From Carya illinoinensis (Eukaryota > Streptophyta > Magnoliopsida > Fagales > Juglandaceae), in contig NC_056755.1 in assembly GCF_018687715.1 (NCBI RefSeq), positions 34,060,001 through 34,124,000 on the forward strand: 64,000 nt of DNA, given 5' to 3'. Positions 40,012 to 52,672 of the stretch are shown piece by piece. A program made the position numbers and the translations under genes. A model generated the notes under the pieces. The model worked only from the letters and a program-made list of their open reading frames with translations, was not told where the DNA came from and did no database searches. Each line of letters opens with the position of its first letter. The first letter of the stretch is position 1.

Positions 40012-41745
40012 AATGAGGCTCAACTGACATATGCGACGTTAAAAGCACTGGACTACCTTGAGGAGGTAGGTCAGCACAAAACCGACAAAAAGAGCTGAAT
40101 ATTCCTAGGATCTAGGCAAGAAGTAGTAGATTTGGGTTAGAAGTGGTATTCGTTAGATTTGGGGAAGAAGCAGCAAATGCGGGAGAGAAGCAGTACTCCT
40201 TGGATTTAGGCGAGGACTGACTTATTCTTCGGTTGGTCGAGGAGACTTATTCCTTAGTTAGGCGAGAAGTGGTAGTGATAATATATTTTTCTCATAACTT
40301 TGGCTACAAGTATCAAAATCTAGCATATAATTCTAATCTGGAAACCTCTCTTTTGCGTGCACATCGTGATCATTGGGCTTTGCCTGGTGGGCCCCTTGTT
40401 GATACCAAAATCATCCATTTTTCCTTCCATTCTTTCATTTTCAATTAATTTTCTATTATGGTAAAGTTTATCTCTAGTAACGACTTTATTCTAGATTCTT
40501 AGGCTAGATTTTAACCATATTTATCTTATTCTGTATTTTATTGTTTGACCTTAATTACAATTTTTCCTTTTCTGTTAGCTATTTAAATCCGGCTTCTGGA
40601 TTTCAGAAGGATCTTGATTATTATTCAATTTTTATAAACAAACCCTAATCTTAGAGTTTATCTTTGTTTGCGATTTTCTCAATCTCAATATCCAACTTCC
40701 GTTATTTAAATAGCTGTCAAAATAATCACCAATTCTATCCCAACATTAGTCGGCATCAGAATGTGGGGCGAGACTCCAAAACAAGGGAAAGACGGGTTTA
40801 ACGGAGATCCAAAAAACCAAGGCAAGAAGATTTAGAATTTAAGGAGGAATTCTCTTTGACCCAGTAAGAATGATGTTAGTATGTGACTCCAAATTTATAT
40901 ATATATATAATGGAATTTGGGTCTAGAGTCTACATTGGCTGTGCCTTCCAAACGACCATCTCAGTCCACTCATGCTTCATCGATGTTTACGTGAACTCGA
41001 GAGTGAGCTCTTTTGAACAAAGGCTCAATAGACAGATGCGACGTTAAAAGCACTAGACTACCTCTAGGAGGTAGACCAACGCAAAACTAGCTAGAAGAGA
41101 TGGGTATTTTTAGCATTTGGGCGAGAAGTGGTAGATTTTATCAAGAAGCAATATTCGTCAGATATATTCGTCAAATTTGGGTGAGGAACAACTTATTTCT
41201 CAGTTGGGGGAGGAGAAATGGCGGTTTCAATATATTTTTCCCATGAGTTGGGCTACAGGTGTCAAAATTATGCATATAACCCTAATCCAGAAAGCTCTCT
41301 TCAGTGTGCACGTCGTGGTCACCACGCTCTGCTTGGTGGGCCCCTTGTTGATTGCAAAATCAAACATTCTTCCTTCCGAATCGTCATTTTTAGCTAACTC
41401 TTCCATTTTTGGTTAATTTTCTTTTATGGTAATGTTTATCTGTAGTAACGATTTTATTCTGAATTCTTAAGCTAGATTTTAACCATATTTATCTTATTTT
41501 CCACCCATTTTACTTGTTGGCCTTAATCACAATTTTACCTTTTTCGTTAGCTATTTAGCCTACTTGTAGGTTTCACAAGGATCTTGATTTTTATTTTATT
41601 TTTATAAACAAATCCTAATATTAGAGTTTACCTTAAAGTTTCTCTTTGTTTGCAATTTTATCAATCTCTATCTCTAACTTTCGTTGGTTAATTAGCCGCC
41701 AGAATAATCATATATTCCATCCTGACGTCATTTTGATTCATGCAA
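40012..41745 (+). repeat. direct repeat pair of ~730 bp with ~275-bp spacer (TRIM-like?)
   Basis: Copy A (about 40017-40747) and copy B (about 41022-41740) share AGATGCGACGTTAAAAGCACT-like starts, TGGTGGGCCCCTTGTTGAT, ATGGTAA.GTTTATCT.TAGTAACGA, and AAGGATCTTGATT with following 'aaaccctaa'. The layout (promoter-like and leader-like sequence in each repeat, no coding spacer) suits a terminal-repeat retrotransposon in miniature. CGGCATCAGAATG right after copy A might be a weak PBS. TG/CA ends are not clear, so a tandem duplication is possible. The short frames in it are not supported as genes. Confidence 0.55.
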
Positions 41746-41984
41746 AAGCAACGTGCTATATGTTTTGGGTCTCTAATTGTATTGTTAATTAGTCTTGTTG
41801 AAATATAGATTATTTCACTTAAATTTTTATTATAGTGTTAAAAATAATATCAGAGGCTATATATTGAGTCGTGTCATCTACGATCGACTAGTCGGTCGAG
41901 AATGACATCCAATTAAAGTAAAAAATAAGAACATAATATTAATATTTAATATTAAAAACTAAAAATTAGAAGTTGTGGTACTCG

Positions 41985-42840
41985 ATGCTACCTGAGTGCC
42001 CAACTTGTAATTATTTTTTTATTTTTTTGTTTTCTTCCTCAGCCTTCTTTTTTCGTATACGATGCTGGTCAATGCAGCATGTGTTGCTTTTTCCTTTTTT
42101 TCTTGCAGCTACAAGAGTCCAAGACGGATAGTTGGAAAAAAAATAAATAAATAAACCCCTTAGATCAGACTTTACCAGTTCAGGCAGTACAACTCAAAGC
42201 ATCTCTTTTTAGGATTCTGAAGCGTGACTTTATTCTCGGAAAAACCATTTCTACGCTTCATCGACATAGATCACGTGAATAGATGGTAAACTTTTTTAAT
42301 TCAGGAAAGGGAAACGATACGCCCACCAACGATGAATCTCGATAAAAACTATCGATCATCTTTTTTTTCTTTAATTAATTATTGACAAGGCGTTTTTAAA
42401 TGTTTAAAAAGAGTTTAAAAATATACACAAAATTAAAAATATATTTTATACTTTTTGAAATTACCTGTGGCTCTAACAATTTTGAAAATAAGTTGAGACG
42501 AGATGAATTGAGATGGTTTATGAATAATAGTGGGATATTTGAGTTAAGATAAGATGTGTTAGAAATAGTTTGAGTTAAAATCTTTTATAAGATTTTAAAA
42601 AATAAAAGAAAAAAAAAGTATAATAAAAATATTGTTAAAATATAACTTTTCAAAATTATTTTTGTTTTGAATTTGAAAAAGTTAAATTATTCTTATGTTT
42701 TATTTGAAAATTTAAAAAAGTTGTAATAATAAGATAATAATTAGATGAAAAATTTAAAAACTAAAAATTGAAACATATTTATTTTTGGGATGTTTGAATT
42801 TTGAGGTGAGATGGGATGACACAGAAGTATCAAAATAAGA
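41985..42840. repeat. flank repeat R, copy 3, with MITE
   Basis: Contains GGTACTCGATGCTACCTGAG, CGTATACGATGCTGGTCAATG, GAAGCGTGACTTTATTCTCGG, CACGTGAATAGATGG and GATAAAAACTATCGATC in the order seen at 27800-28084 plus 39305-39400, but not interrupted by a copia LTR. This is the empty-site form that defines the copia insertion point. A diverged MITE copy lies at about 42485-42835. Confidence 0.7.
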
Positions 42841-43057
42841 AAATGATGCAATGATACATCCACCGACAAAGCAGGACTACAAAATTCACCAATTGATATT
42901 TTATTTTATTTTTTTATTTAATTGTTAAGAAAACTTTTTTAAATGAGATTATAATTTTTTTGAAAAAAATATTTTCGAGTATAAAAATACAAAAAAGCCA
43001 TTTAATCTTATCACCACTCTCGTACACCGCACCTAGTGTAGCACAACTCATTAGAAT

Positions 43058-43363
43058 CACTACAACAAAAATGTCATTTAGTGATGCTTTGGAATTGGTG
43101 ATAGTCCTCAAACCATCATAAAAAACAAACTGGCACTAAAATCATATGAGAATTCGTCTAACGTTTGAATGTAGGCAAATTTATGTTCGAACGCCACATC
43201 AACGTTTATACATTCAGGCTAGTTACGTGTGAATGTAATATTTTTTTGCATAACGTCTGATCGTTAGTGAGTGACGTTCGAACGTTATATAGAATATTTG
43301 GTAAATGTGACTATAATTTATAATTTATATAGTTTTTAAATTTGCTAATACATTCTTACCAAG
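43058..43363. mobile_element. CACTA transposon A, left terminus and subterminal region
   Basis: CACTACAACAAAAATG at 43058 matches the plant CACTA (En/Spm-like) terminal inverted repeat. It is preceded by AAT as a possible 3-bp target copy. The next 250 bp carry GTTCGAACGCC, ACGTTTGAATG and GTTCGAACGTT, candidate transposase-binding repeats. The element is interrupted at 43364 by the Tekay LTR and resumes at 54292. Confidence 0.7.
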
Positions 43364-45432
43364 TGTGACGCCCCCAAATCCCCACGCACGAACACGGGGA
43401 AATCGAGACATCCGGATGATGATATCACGGGTCATCACCCTATCAACGTGTGCCAAGTGTGTGTATAAGCAACGAATGTGCACAAGAAATACGCAACGAA
43501 AAGCAAAGTCAATAACTAAGTACTAGAATTTTTCTTGTTTAATACAAAGCTATTCAAAAACATATAGAATAGAATATTACAAACACAAATATAATTTTAA
43601 ACCAAGTACAAAACATAACATCAGCATCCCAGCGGAGCTACATCCTTGGGCTCAGCCTCCTCCTCCTCATCCTCGATCTCTGCACCAAAATCTACGGTAC
43701 CAAAAATGGTGCCGCAGGTAAGTAAACTCCAAACACCACTAGATAAAAACATATAAAACTCAAACAATATGCATGAAATAAAAACCAATGCACATGCGCC
43801 ATAAAATCATAATTTTTCCCACGCATGCCAAAAACCCATTTGGCCCACAAAAACATATCCTTAAAACCAAGCCTCGCCATTATCCCAGATAATGGCCCAA
43901 ACCACCATTTTCCCAGAAAATGGATCAGAAGCCTCGAAAACCAAACCTCGCCATTTTCCCAGAAAATGGCCCATATCCGAAAACCATAAAAACAATCCGG
44001 TTATGCATGCACCATGATCTCCCCTAGAGATCACCCGCACACCCTGGCTCTGTGCCACACCGTAGGTAACGACTACGCATGTGACATCTAAACAAGCGAT
44101 GCCCAGACTCGCGCCCCGCGCGTACCTGGCCAAGCCATCCTCTAGTCCCCGCCACTCTAGGGACCACGAAGTCGTCACGATAGCGTTACCGTATCGTGCG
44201 ATCCGGTCGTCGCCCTGCGACAAACTAGGGGATGTCACTCAGTATTATCCACTCCCGAGTGACCAGAGGAGCTCCACCAAGATAATAACCCATCCCGACT
44301 TGTGCTCGTGAGACACACGCACCCAAAACCATTTATGCACATAAACACAATATGCAACTCACGCCTCATGGCTCAAATAATCAAACAATCACAAACAAGC
44401 AAAACCAAGCACTCTGTCCTCAATCCATCCGACCCCCGAACTCCTCGGACTCAGTCCGAAATCAGCCAACCAACAACAAATAATTTATTGAATGAGAAAA
44501 ATATATTTAAATCTAAAAGTAGGGTTTGGAAAATACTTACAGCGCTATATGGTATTTTTAGAAAACATGCGGCGTTGCAAATGGCGGAAGGAAAGCAACG
44601 TAACAATGAAATTTCACTGTGGCCGTGGGTTGTAAAATACCCACTTTTGAACGGGGACAAACCAACTCTTGAGATTGATAGGGAAGGGTTTACGGATGTT
44701 TATGAAGCTAGTGGAAGTGGAGTTTGGCCGTGGGTGGCGGCAGAAACGGCGGAGGAAGGGCCGAAATGCCTAAAACGGAAACTAGCTCGTGGGAGCTGTT
44801 CCGGTGGCTGTTAGAGGCCGGAAATGGGTGGGTTAGGATGGCAAGGAGTCGGTGATGAAGTGGTGAAGAGGTGGTGGCCGGAGGTGGAGCGACGGCAGCA
44901 GATCGGAGCAAAAATCCGTGAGGCTTGCTGGCTTTTTCCGGCCAAACGGCGGCTCCGTTGGTGGTGAAAATTGGTGGGGTCGTTCACCGGAGGGAGGGAA
45001 AGATTTTGGTGGGGGTGGTGTGCCACACGGTGGCTGGCAGTGGTGGGTCTGGGCTGATGTAGCTTCCGGCCCTGAGGGAGAGGAGAGAGAGAGAGACGAA
45101 CGGGGGGGGTTATGCGCGGGAGGGTAGGGGAAAAAGGAAGGGAAAAAGAAAAAAGAAAAAAAGGAAAAAAGAAGGAAAAGAGAAAAAGAGAAAAAGGAAA
45201 AAGGAAAAAGAAAATATGGAGGGAAGAAATGAGGTCTAGTCCTCACTCTAGAAACCAAAACAAATCTGCCGAAAATGACATTAAAAATCGTAAAACGACT
45301 AAATAAAATAAACACCGCATCAAATAAATAAAAACCAATTAAAATAAATTAATTTAAAATAAATAAACTAATATATTAATTAAATTAAAAACAATACTTC
45401 AGTGAAAATACACGTAAAAGCGGGTCATCACA
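43364..45432 (-). repeat. Tekay-like 3' LTR
   Basis: 2069 bp, TG...CA. In element orientation it runs from TGTGATGACCCGC to GGGGGCGTCACA. The 44000-44290 part is GC-rich. A purine-rich tract lies at 45061-45230. It matches 52673-54291 closely and, in pieces, 2865-3801 and 15990-17259. Frames on either strand in the LTR are not genes. Confidence 0.88.
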
Positions 45433-45447
45433 TCCTTCCCCCCTTAA
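45433..45447 (-). promoter_or_regulatory. Tekay polypurine tract
   Basis: Minus strand AAGGGGGGAAGGA immediately before the LTR start TGTGATG. It is preceded by TTCGAGGACGAAATTTG, a common box at this place in chromoviruses of this group. Confidence 0.8.
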
Positions 45448-45551
45448 AACAAATTTCGTCCTCGAAATTTGCAAGATCAACCACCAACTTAAAACAAGCC
45501 ACATAAAATCACATAAACCATCTGTGACCAAGATTAAGAAACGTACCGTCT

Positions 45552-48500
45552 TTACTCGAACAAGTATGGGTATTGTTCCCTCATGTCCGCTACTCGCTCC
45601 TAAGAGAAGTCTTGAGCAAATGGATCTCCCCATGCCACCTTAACCAAAGGTATCGTCTTGGACCTCAACTGTTGCTCCTTCCAATCCATGATCTGCGACA
45701 GAACAACCTCATAAGTGAGATCCGGTTGCAACTGAATACTCTCTCGGTCAACAAAGCGTGGCTCTCGTTGTCTAAAGCTCTTCTTCAAGGACGATACGTG
45801 GACGACATCATGAATATCCCCAAAATACTCTAGCAAAGCAACTCTGCAAGCGACAGACCCTACCTTTTTCAGAATCTGAAAAGGGCCGACATATCTCGGA
45901 TCCAGTTTCCTCTTCTTACCAAAACGCTTAACACCTCTCATGGGAGAGACTTTGAGATAAACCCAATCACCTTCTTCAAAAGATAACTCTCTCCTCCTGG
46001 TATCAGCGTAACTTTACTGACGAATTTGAGCTGCCGCCATTTTATCCTTCATGATCCGAGCTTGGCTTTACATCTCTTGAATTATTTCAGGTCCAATAAT
46101 CTTACTCTCCCCGACTTCATCCCAACACAAGGGCGATCTGCACTTCCTCCCATAAAGAGCTTCATAGGGAGTCATCTGAATGGTTGCATGGAAGCTATTA
46201 TTATATGCAAACTCTATGAGTGGCAAATGGTTTTCCCAACTCCCTTGAAATTCCATGACACATGCTCGCAACATGTCTTCAAGGGTCTGAATGGTGCGCT
46301 CCGATTGGCCGTCTGTCTGTGGGTGGTAAGCAGTATTGAACTTCAACTTATTACCCAAAGCTGTCTGCAAACTCTTCTAGAACTGGGACGTGAACCTTGG
46401 GCCTCGATCCGACACTATACTCTTCGGTATGCCATGCAGCCGCACTATCTCCTTAACATACAAGCGTGTCAACTTACCCAAGGAATTGGTGTTATTAACA
46501 GGCAAGAAATGAGCACTCTTCGTTAACCGGTCAACAATCACCCAAACAGAATTTTTCCCACTAGGCATTCTCGACAAACCCACTACAAAGTCCATCGTGA
46601 TGTCATCCCATTTCCACTCAGGAATCGGGAGGGGTTGGAGCATACCAGCGGGTCTTTGATGCTCGACCTTGACTTGATGGCATGTGTGACATTTTTCAAC
46701 ATACAAGGCAATATCCCTCTTCATTCCATCCCACCAATAATTTTTCTTCAAGTCCCGGTACATCTTTGTACTGCCGGGATGAACTGAATAAGGGGCCGCA
46801 TGAGCTTCTGCCATGATCCGCTCCTTGAATTCTGAATCTTTGGGGACCACTCTACGATCTCGGAATCGAAGTATTCCATCTTCATCCATACTATAGTACA
46901 ACGGCCCTCGAGATTTTCTGACTCTTTTCCTTATATTCAGCAGCTTCGGATTCTTCCTTTGAAGAGTCTTCAATTCCTCAAAATCAGTTACTCGAATATC
47001 AAGAACTGAAGATAAAATCTCTTCTTGCTGTGAACTTTCAATAAGGAGCCTTCTCATCCCACAAAGCAAAGAATCCAATTCTGACAGCTTGGCTTCATCT
47101 TCCAAGTGCGACTTTCGGCTCAAAGCATCAGCAACTATATTAGCCTTCCCCGGATGGTACTTGATCTCGCACTGGTAGTCATTGATTAACTCCAGCCATC
47201 GCCTCTACCTCATGTTCATATTTTTCTGGGAAAACAAGTGCTTCAGGCTCTTGTGATCGGTGTATATTTCATAAGCTTCCCCGTACAAAAAGTGCCGCCA
47301 GATCTTGAGAGCAAAAACAATCGCAGCCAATTTCAAATCGTGCGTCGGATAATTCTTCTCATGGTCCTTTAGTTGACGAGATGCATAGTCAATAACCCAT
47401 CCTTCTTGCATAAGGACACAACCCAAATCAAATTTAGACGCATCGCTGAAGACTACGAATGGCTTATGCAGTTCTAGAAGCACTAACACTGGTGCCGTCG
47501 TCAACCTGTTCTTCAATTCTTGGAAGCTTCTCTCACACTTATCTGACCAAACAAATTTTGCATTCTTCCGAGTCAAAGCTGTGAGAGGTCCGGATAGGCG
47601 AGCAAATCCCTCCACAAATCTTCGGTAGTATCCGGCAAGTCCCAAGAAACTCCGGATCTCGCGCATTGTAGTCGGACGCTACCATGACAAAATGGCTTCC
47701 ACCTCACTAGGATCAACAACCACTCCATCTCGGGAAATCACATGCCCAAGAAATCTGACTTCCTCCAACCAGAATTCACACTTGCTAAGCTTGGCGTACA
47801 ACTGGTGTTCTCTCAATTTCCCAAGTACCAGACGAAGATGATGCACATGCTCTTCGACATCTCGGGAATAAATCAGAATATCATCAATTAATACTACCAC
47901 AAAGAAATCCAGATAAGGTCAAAATACTCGATTCATTAAATCCATAAAAGCAGCAGGGGCATTAGCTAGCCCAAACGGCATCACCTTAAATTCATAATGC
48001 CCATATCTTGACCTGAAAGCAGTTTTGGGCACATCCTTGTCCCTGATCCTCAGCTGGTAGTATCCCGACCTCAAATCAATCTTCGAGAACACAACTGCTC
48101 CTTGAAGCTGATCAAATAAATCATCTATCTGCGGGAGAGGATATTTATTTTTGATGGTCACCTTATTTAATTCCCGATAATCGATGCACATACGAAGGGT
48201 TCCATCTTTCATTTTAACGAACAACACTGGCGCACCCCACGGCGAAGTACTAGACTAAATAAATCCCTTATCTACCAGCTTTTGCAACTGAGTCTTCAAC
48301 TCTTTTAATTCAGTCGGTGCCATGCGATAAGGAGCTTTATGTACAGGAGCCGCTTCAGGTTCTAAGTCTATAACAAACTCCATTTCTCGAACAGGGGGTA
48401 GTCCAGGCAAGTCATCCACAAACACATCGGGAAATTCTTCCACAACTGGAATGTCTACCAAAGACTTCTTCTCAGATGGCGCAGACACTATCTGAACTAA

Positions 48501-50206
48501 GAATGCATCCGCTCCCCATACAATCTCTCTTCTTGCTTGAATTGCCGATATAATTACTGGCTTTTCTTTTAACTTACTTTCCGCAAATTCCAGACAATCA
48601 CCATCTGGAAGCTGAAAGGTAATTACCCGACTTCTGCAATTAATACTCGCAGAATATCGGTATAGCCAATCCATCCCGAGGATGATATCAAAACCCAACA
48701 GCTTAAACACCATCAAATTAGCATCCAAGAACCTTCCATCAAAATTTAACGGGCATCCCAACGCAACCTTAGAGCACCACACCATTTCACTATCGGGTAA
48801 AGCCACTACCAATGACTTTGGTAAAGGTTCTGTGACCAAATTACACATCCGCGCAAACGTGGAAGATACAAACGACTGCGATGCACCGGAATCAAACAAA
48901 GTGCAAACATAAAACTCATATAAATGGACTCTTCCTGAACCAAACACATTAACCCATAAAATCCAAAAAAACAAAGGAGAAACCAAATACACCAAAAATT
49001 AAATCCAACATAAAATTAAATTAAATTAATCCATACCTGTAATTACTCCAGCATCATGGGTCGCTGGTGCCTCATCATCCACATCTCCGGGTGTGACAGC
49101 ATAAACTCGGGCTTGCACTGCTTGCCTTGGATTTGTTCTTCCACCGCGTCTACCTCCACGGCTTCCTTGAACTGGTCTTGGACACTCACGGGCAAAGTGA
49201 CCCTACTGGCCACAATTATAACATCGAGCCCCACCAGAAGGACACTCACCCACATGGGCTCTATTACAAACTCCGCAAACAGGCACACGTCCTCCCATGC
49301 AAACACCTGAGGATGCTTGCGGTTGAGTTTCGGTCCGCTGAACAAATTTCTAAGGTGAACCCGAGTTGCTTCCTTCGCCAGAAAAACTTCGCCTCTTGTG
49401 CCCTGGAGGGGAGACCATACTCAGATTATTCTCTCGCTTCACAGGGGTGGCCGCATCCACTAAGTCCTGAAAAGTGGATATCCGGTGACTGACCACCATA
49501 CGGCGTATGTCAGGGCGTAGTCCCTCCTGAAAACGCTCAACTCGCATCTCCTCTGTGGCAATGAGGTGGGGAGCAAACCGCCCAAGTTCTATAAATCTTC
49601 GGGCGTACTGTTCCACTGTCGTGCTCCCTTAAACCAAATTTGAGAACTCTCTTGCCTTTTACTTTCTTACAGAAGCAGGAAAGAAGCGGTCGTTAAATTA
49701 TTTCTTGAAGCGCTGCCAGGTCACAGCGGCGAAAGATCCCAATTCTGCTTCCAGCATCACCCTCTTGGTATCCCACCAATCAGAAGCGGTGCCTTGCAAC
49801 AGATAGCTAGTGTAGAGTACTTGTTGCGCCTCGGTGCAACTACACACCTCAAAAGTTCTTTCCAAGTCCTTGATTCACTTTTCAGCTTGAAGTGGATCCT
49901 CTTCTCCAGTGAAGTGTGGAGTCCTATGCGCTAGAAAGCACTCATAGGTGCATCCGGCTTGCACCATGCTACTAGATCCTCCCGGGTATAGCCAAAGCCC
50001 TCCCTGATGTGGCCAAGGACCTCCTTGTGGCGGCCAGGGACCCCATTGTTGTGGCCAAGGTCCTCCTGGTTGTGGCCAAGGCCCTGTCTGCTGTGGCCTA
50101 AAATTCTGCGGCATAAACTCCGTCATCTGCCGTATTGCTTGGGCTATGAGTCATCTCTTGATGTATTCTCCCGTGGCTCCTGAGTAGATTTCCTTGGTCC
50201 CACCAT
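45552..50206 (-). pseudogene. Tekay-like gag-pol polyprotein, many stop codons
   Basis: Gag likely starts at 50206. A frameshift near 50150 precedes a Pro-rich stretch with repeated GPWP (50090-50000), then TPHFTGEEDPLQAE and EQYARRFIELGRFAP (49616-49350) and CCHC knuckles about 49280-49190. Protease has LFDSGASQSFVS (~48890). RT (48300-47680) keeps [18 protein letters not shown] and LIDDILIYS. RNase H is at 47666-47205. Integrase (47123-46068) has an H..H/CHTC zinc region, TMDFVVGL, SDRGPRF and TDGQSERT, so the catalytic residues are present. The C-terminus (45941-45552) carries a chromodomain-like DLTYE...IPLVKVAW. Premature stops lie near 49200, 48240, 47912, 47675, 47203, 46374, 46067, 46016 and 45599. 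Confidence 0.88.
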
Positions 50207-50400
50207 TTTTCTTGTCACCACAACCTTTGACCCCCTTTAAGAAAACAAAAACAAAAACCAAAGACCAACACCACATAACAAGAAACAAAAAGAAACCAGC
50301 CTGCAAAAACATAACTAAATAAATAAAAACAAGCAAACAAGCTCAAATAACAACTTTACTTAACATAATTTTTAAAACACAACCATAAAAACATTCTGGT
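50207..50400 (-). other. Tekay 5' untranslated remnant
   Basis: A-rich on the plus strand, with no frame of interest. It ends near 50400, where Athila 3' sequence begins in the opposite orientation. No tRNA-Met-type PBS is found before the junction. Confidence 0.5.
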
Positions 50401-51547
50401 ACTACCTACGGGACATGTGGTTTTTCATGTTAATTGTTTGTTTTGCTTGCTTAGCTCTGTGCACTTTCTTTTCTTTCATTCGAATCATTGAGGACTATGT
50501 CTCTCACTAGTTGGGGGGTAGCATGTGTGCACAGTTTCAAAAAATAAATAAATAAATAAATAAATAAGATTTGTGAAATTTGAGCATCTTGGTGGAGTAG
50601 TTGAGTGGGATCATTTGTGAAGATTTATTTTCAAGCTTAAACATAGAGCATGATTTTTGATGCATCATATTTTGTTGATATGTGACTTGAAACACTGGGA
50701 TGTTATGCTTATTGAGATGAAACTTGATAAAATTTGTGTAGAACAAAAGGCAAATTTTGAAGGACATTTTGCACATGCTTACGCTTGTAGTATTCCTTAT
50801 TTACCATTCATTGATTTAACACTGGAGAAGTAAACTGCAAGACTACTGAGCCATGAAAAAAAAAAAGAGGATTTGAAAAGAAAAGAAAAAAAAGAAAAAA
50901 AAAAGAGAGAAAAGGAATAAACGAAACTTAGTGAACTTTCCTAAGTAAAAAGGGCTAGAAACAGTTACCCAAGACTTTGGGGGTTGAGTGTCCAACCTTT
51001 AAAAACAGAGCTAGCGTGAAAACTGCTAGACCCTTGGGCTTTGAGGTAGTTAGAATCAGCAATGATTAATCTTAAGGTTGAAAAATCCTATGGCAAATCA
51101 TGGCTAGTAATGAGGAACACACAACCGATCTAGCTCCACACACACATTTGAGTTCTGAGACATTTGTCTTAATTATATGTGAAAGATTGTTAAGATAGTC
51201 TTGGTGGGTATAACCCTTGGGAGTTGAGTAGTAACGTGTCACTTTTGTGAGAATTCAGAATTGTGTTTGATTGTTTTTGTTTGAATTTCGATCTTTATGC
51301 AATATTCATCTCAATTAATTTTCACTATTTTGCTCAAGGATTAGCAAAATGCTAGTTGGGGGGTGTGATTGAGTTGAATTATTGCATTTTTAATGCTTTT
51401 GGAACCAATATATATTAATTCTTTCATTACTTTATCATTGGTTTTGTATGGAAGAATGAATAAATCAAAGTTTTGATTTTAATTGATTAAAAACATGAAT
51501 TTCTGCTCTAATTTTATCAAATGCCAATTAATATGGATTATGGTACA

Positions 51548-51792
51548 GTTCGCTCGAGCGGCGGCTTCTGGCCGCTCGAGCGAAGTCAGGCAGATTCAAA
51601 CGCTCGACTTCCGCTCGACAGTGGGCTCGAGCGAGATGCGGGAAAAGAGATCGCTCGAGCGGAGGCATTTGGTCGCTCGAGCGAATTCAGGCAGAGTCGA
51701 ACGCTCGATGTTCGCTCGACAGGCTGCTCGAGCGAACTTAGGCAGAGTCGAACGCTCGATGTTCGCTCGACACTATGCTCGAGCGAATATCG
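51548..51792 (+). repeat. CTCGAG minisatellite in Athila-type LTR
   Basis: GCTCGAGCGAA, TCAGGCAGAGTCGAACGCT and TTCGCTCGACA blocks repeat about five times. It is better preserved than at 1572-1835 and nearly the same unit as in the copia LTRs. A TATATATAT box at 51829-51837 follows within 40 bp. Confidence 0.88.
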
Positions 51793-51828
51793 CATTTTTA
51801 CAGATCAGGGTTCATTCCGCCATCAGAG

Positions 51829-51837
51829 TATATATAT
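51829..51837 (+). promoter_or_regulatory. Athila-type LTR TATA box
   Basis: TATATATAT lies 37 bp after the minisatellite, in the same relative place as 1867 and 28528. Motif-based only. Confidence 0.45.
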
Positions 51838-52672
51838 GTTTTTTTTACATCTTAGGACGACTCTTGGGCTGGAAAACTCGGTTTTTGAGTAGAGAAACAC
51901 TTAGAATTCATTTTTCCTTTGATTTTCATTCAGATTCGAAGAGGAGGATTCATTCAATCGATCATTCACGCAGCTACACAATTTCCACTGGATCATTCAC
52001 TCACAATGCAGCAGATTGAAGAACTCCTTGAGGGGTCCAATTGCCACTGCAGCTCAGCCTCCTCCACCGCTTCGAATCTTCATCTTCATTCAACTGGCTT
52101 GATCTTTTCAATTCCCTACTTGCTATTTCATTTCAGTTTTGATTTTCTGAATTATTTTAGAGAATTTTGATTTGGACGTTTAAGAAATTTATTTGTTATT
52201 CATTCAACTCATGTTATTTATTTTTATCCTTTCGTTAAACTTTTATTTTAGTAGTGATTGCAATTACGGTGGTTTAATTTGAGAATTTATGATTTGAACA
52301 TAATGATGAACCCTAGAACATTGATTTTGGGGCTTTTCAATTTCAGTGCATGTTTGGTCAATTACTTCCTAATTTAGTTTAATTCTTAATTTAGTTTTAT
52401 CAATTTCTGAGTTTAATCTATTAGTCATTTACATTCCGATCTGACAATCAAAATCCAAAAATATGAATCTAGTCCAAGACTAGTGTCCTCCCCCATCCAT
52501 TGCACATACCATCATTTTATTTTCTCTTTGTGAAGTTTTTCACCTTTTTCAACGAGTTTGATTTCTAAGTAACTTTCCCTGAGGAGACAATCTAGGAATT
52601 TATTCCTAATTATTACACGACATCCTCCTGCACTTGGGATAGCTTTAGTGCTACTCGTTTTTGAGTGAGTCA

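Larger units (their letters stand above)
50401..52672 (+). mobile_element. Athila-type 3' end (3' UTR plus LTR) embedded in the Tekay 5' region
   Basis: 50401-51363 is a 3' UTR. It has GAGGACTATG plus AGTTGGGGGGTAG at about 50490-50522, an AAAT microsatellite at 50541-50568, A/G-rich DNA at 50853-50910, and the polypurine tract GCTAGTTGGGGGG at 51351-51363. The LTR is 51364-52672 (TGTGATTGAG...GAGTGAGTCA). No pol or 5' LTR of this element is present. It ends exactly with CA before CCAAGCCTCGCC of the Tekay LTR, so it probably inserted there before a deletion removed its 5' part. Confidence 0.75.

Noticed and set aside
44302..45315. Frames in the Tekay LTR (for example a 170-residue plus frame and a 160-residue minus frame), also 53669-54177
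   Set aside because: They lie wholly within LTR sequence and come from GC-rich and purine-rich stretches. Corresponding frames are not conserved between the two LTR copies.
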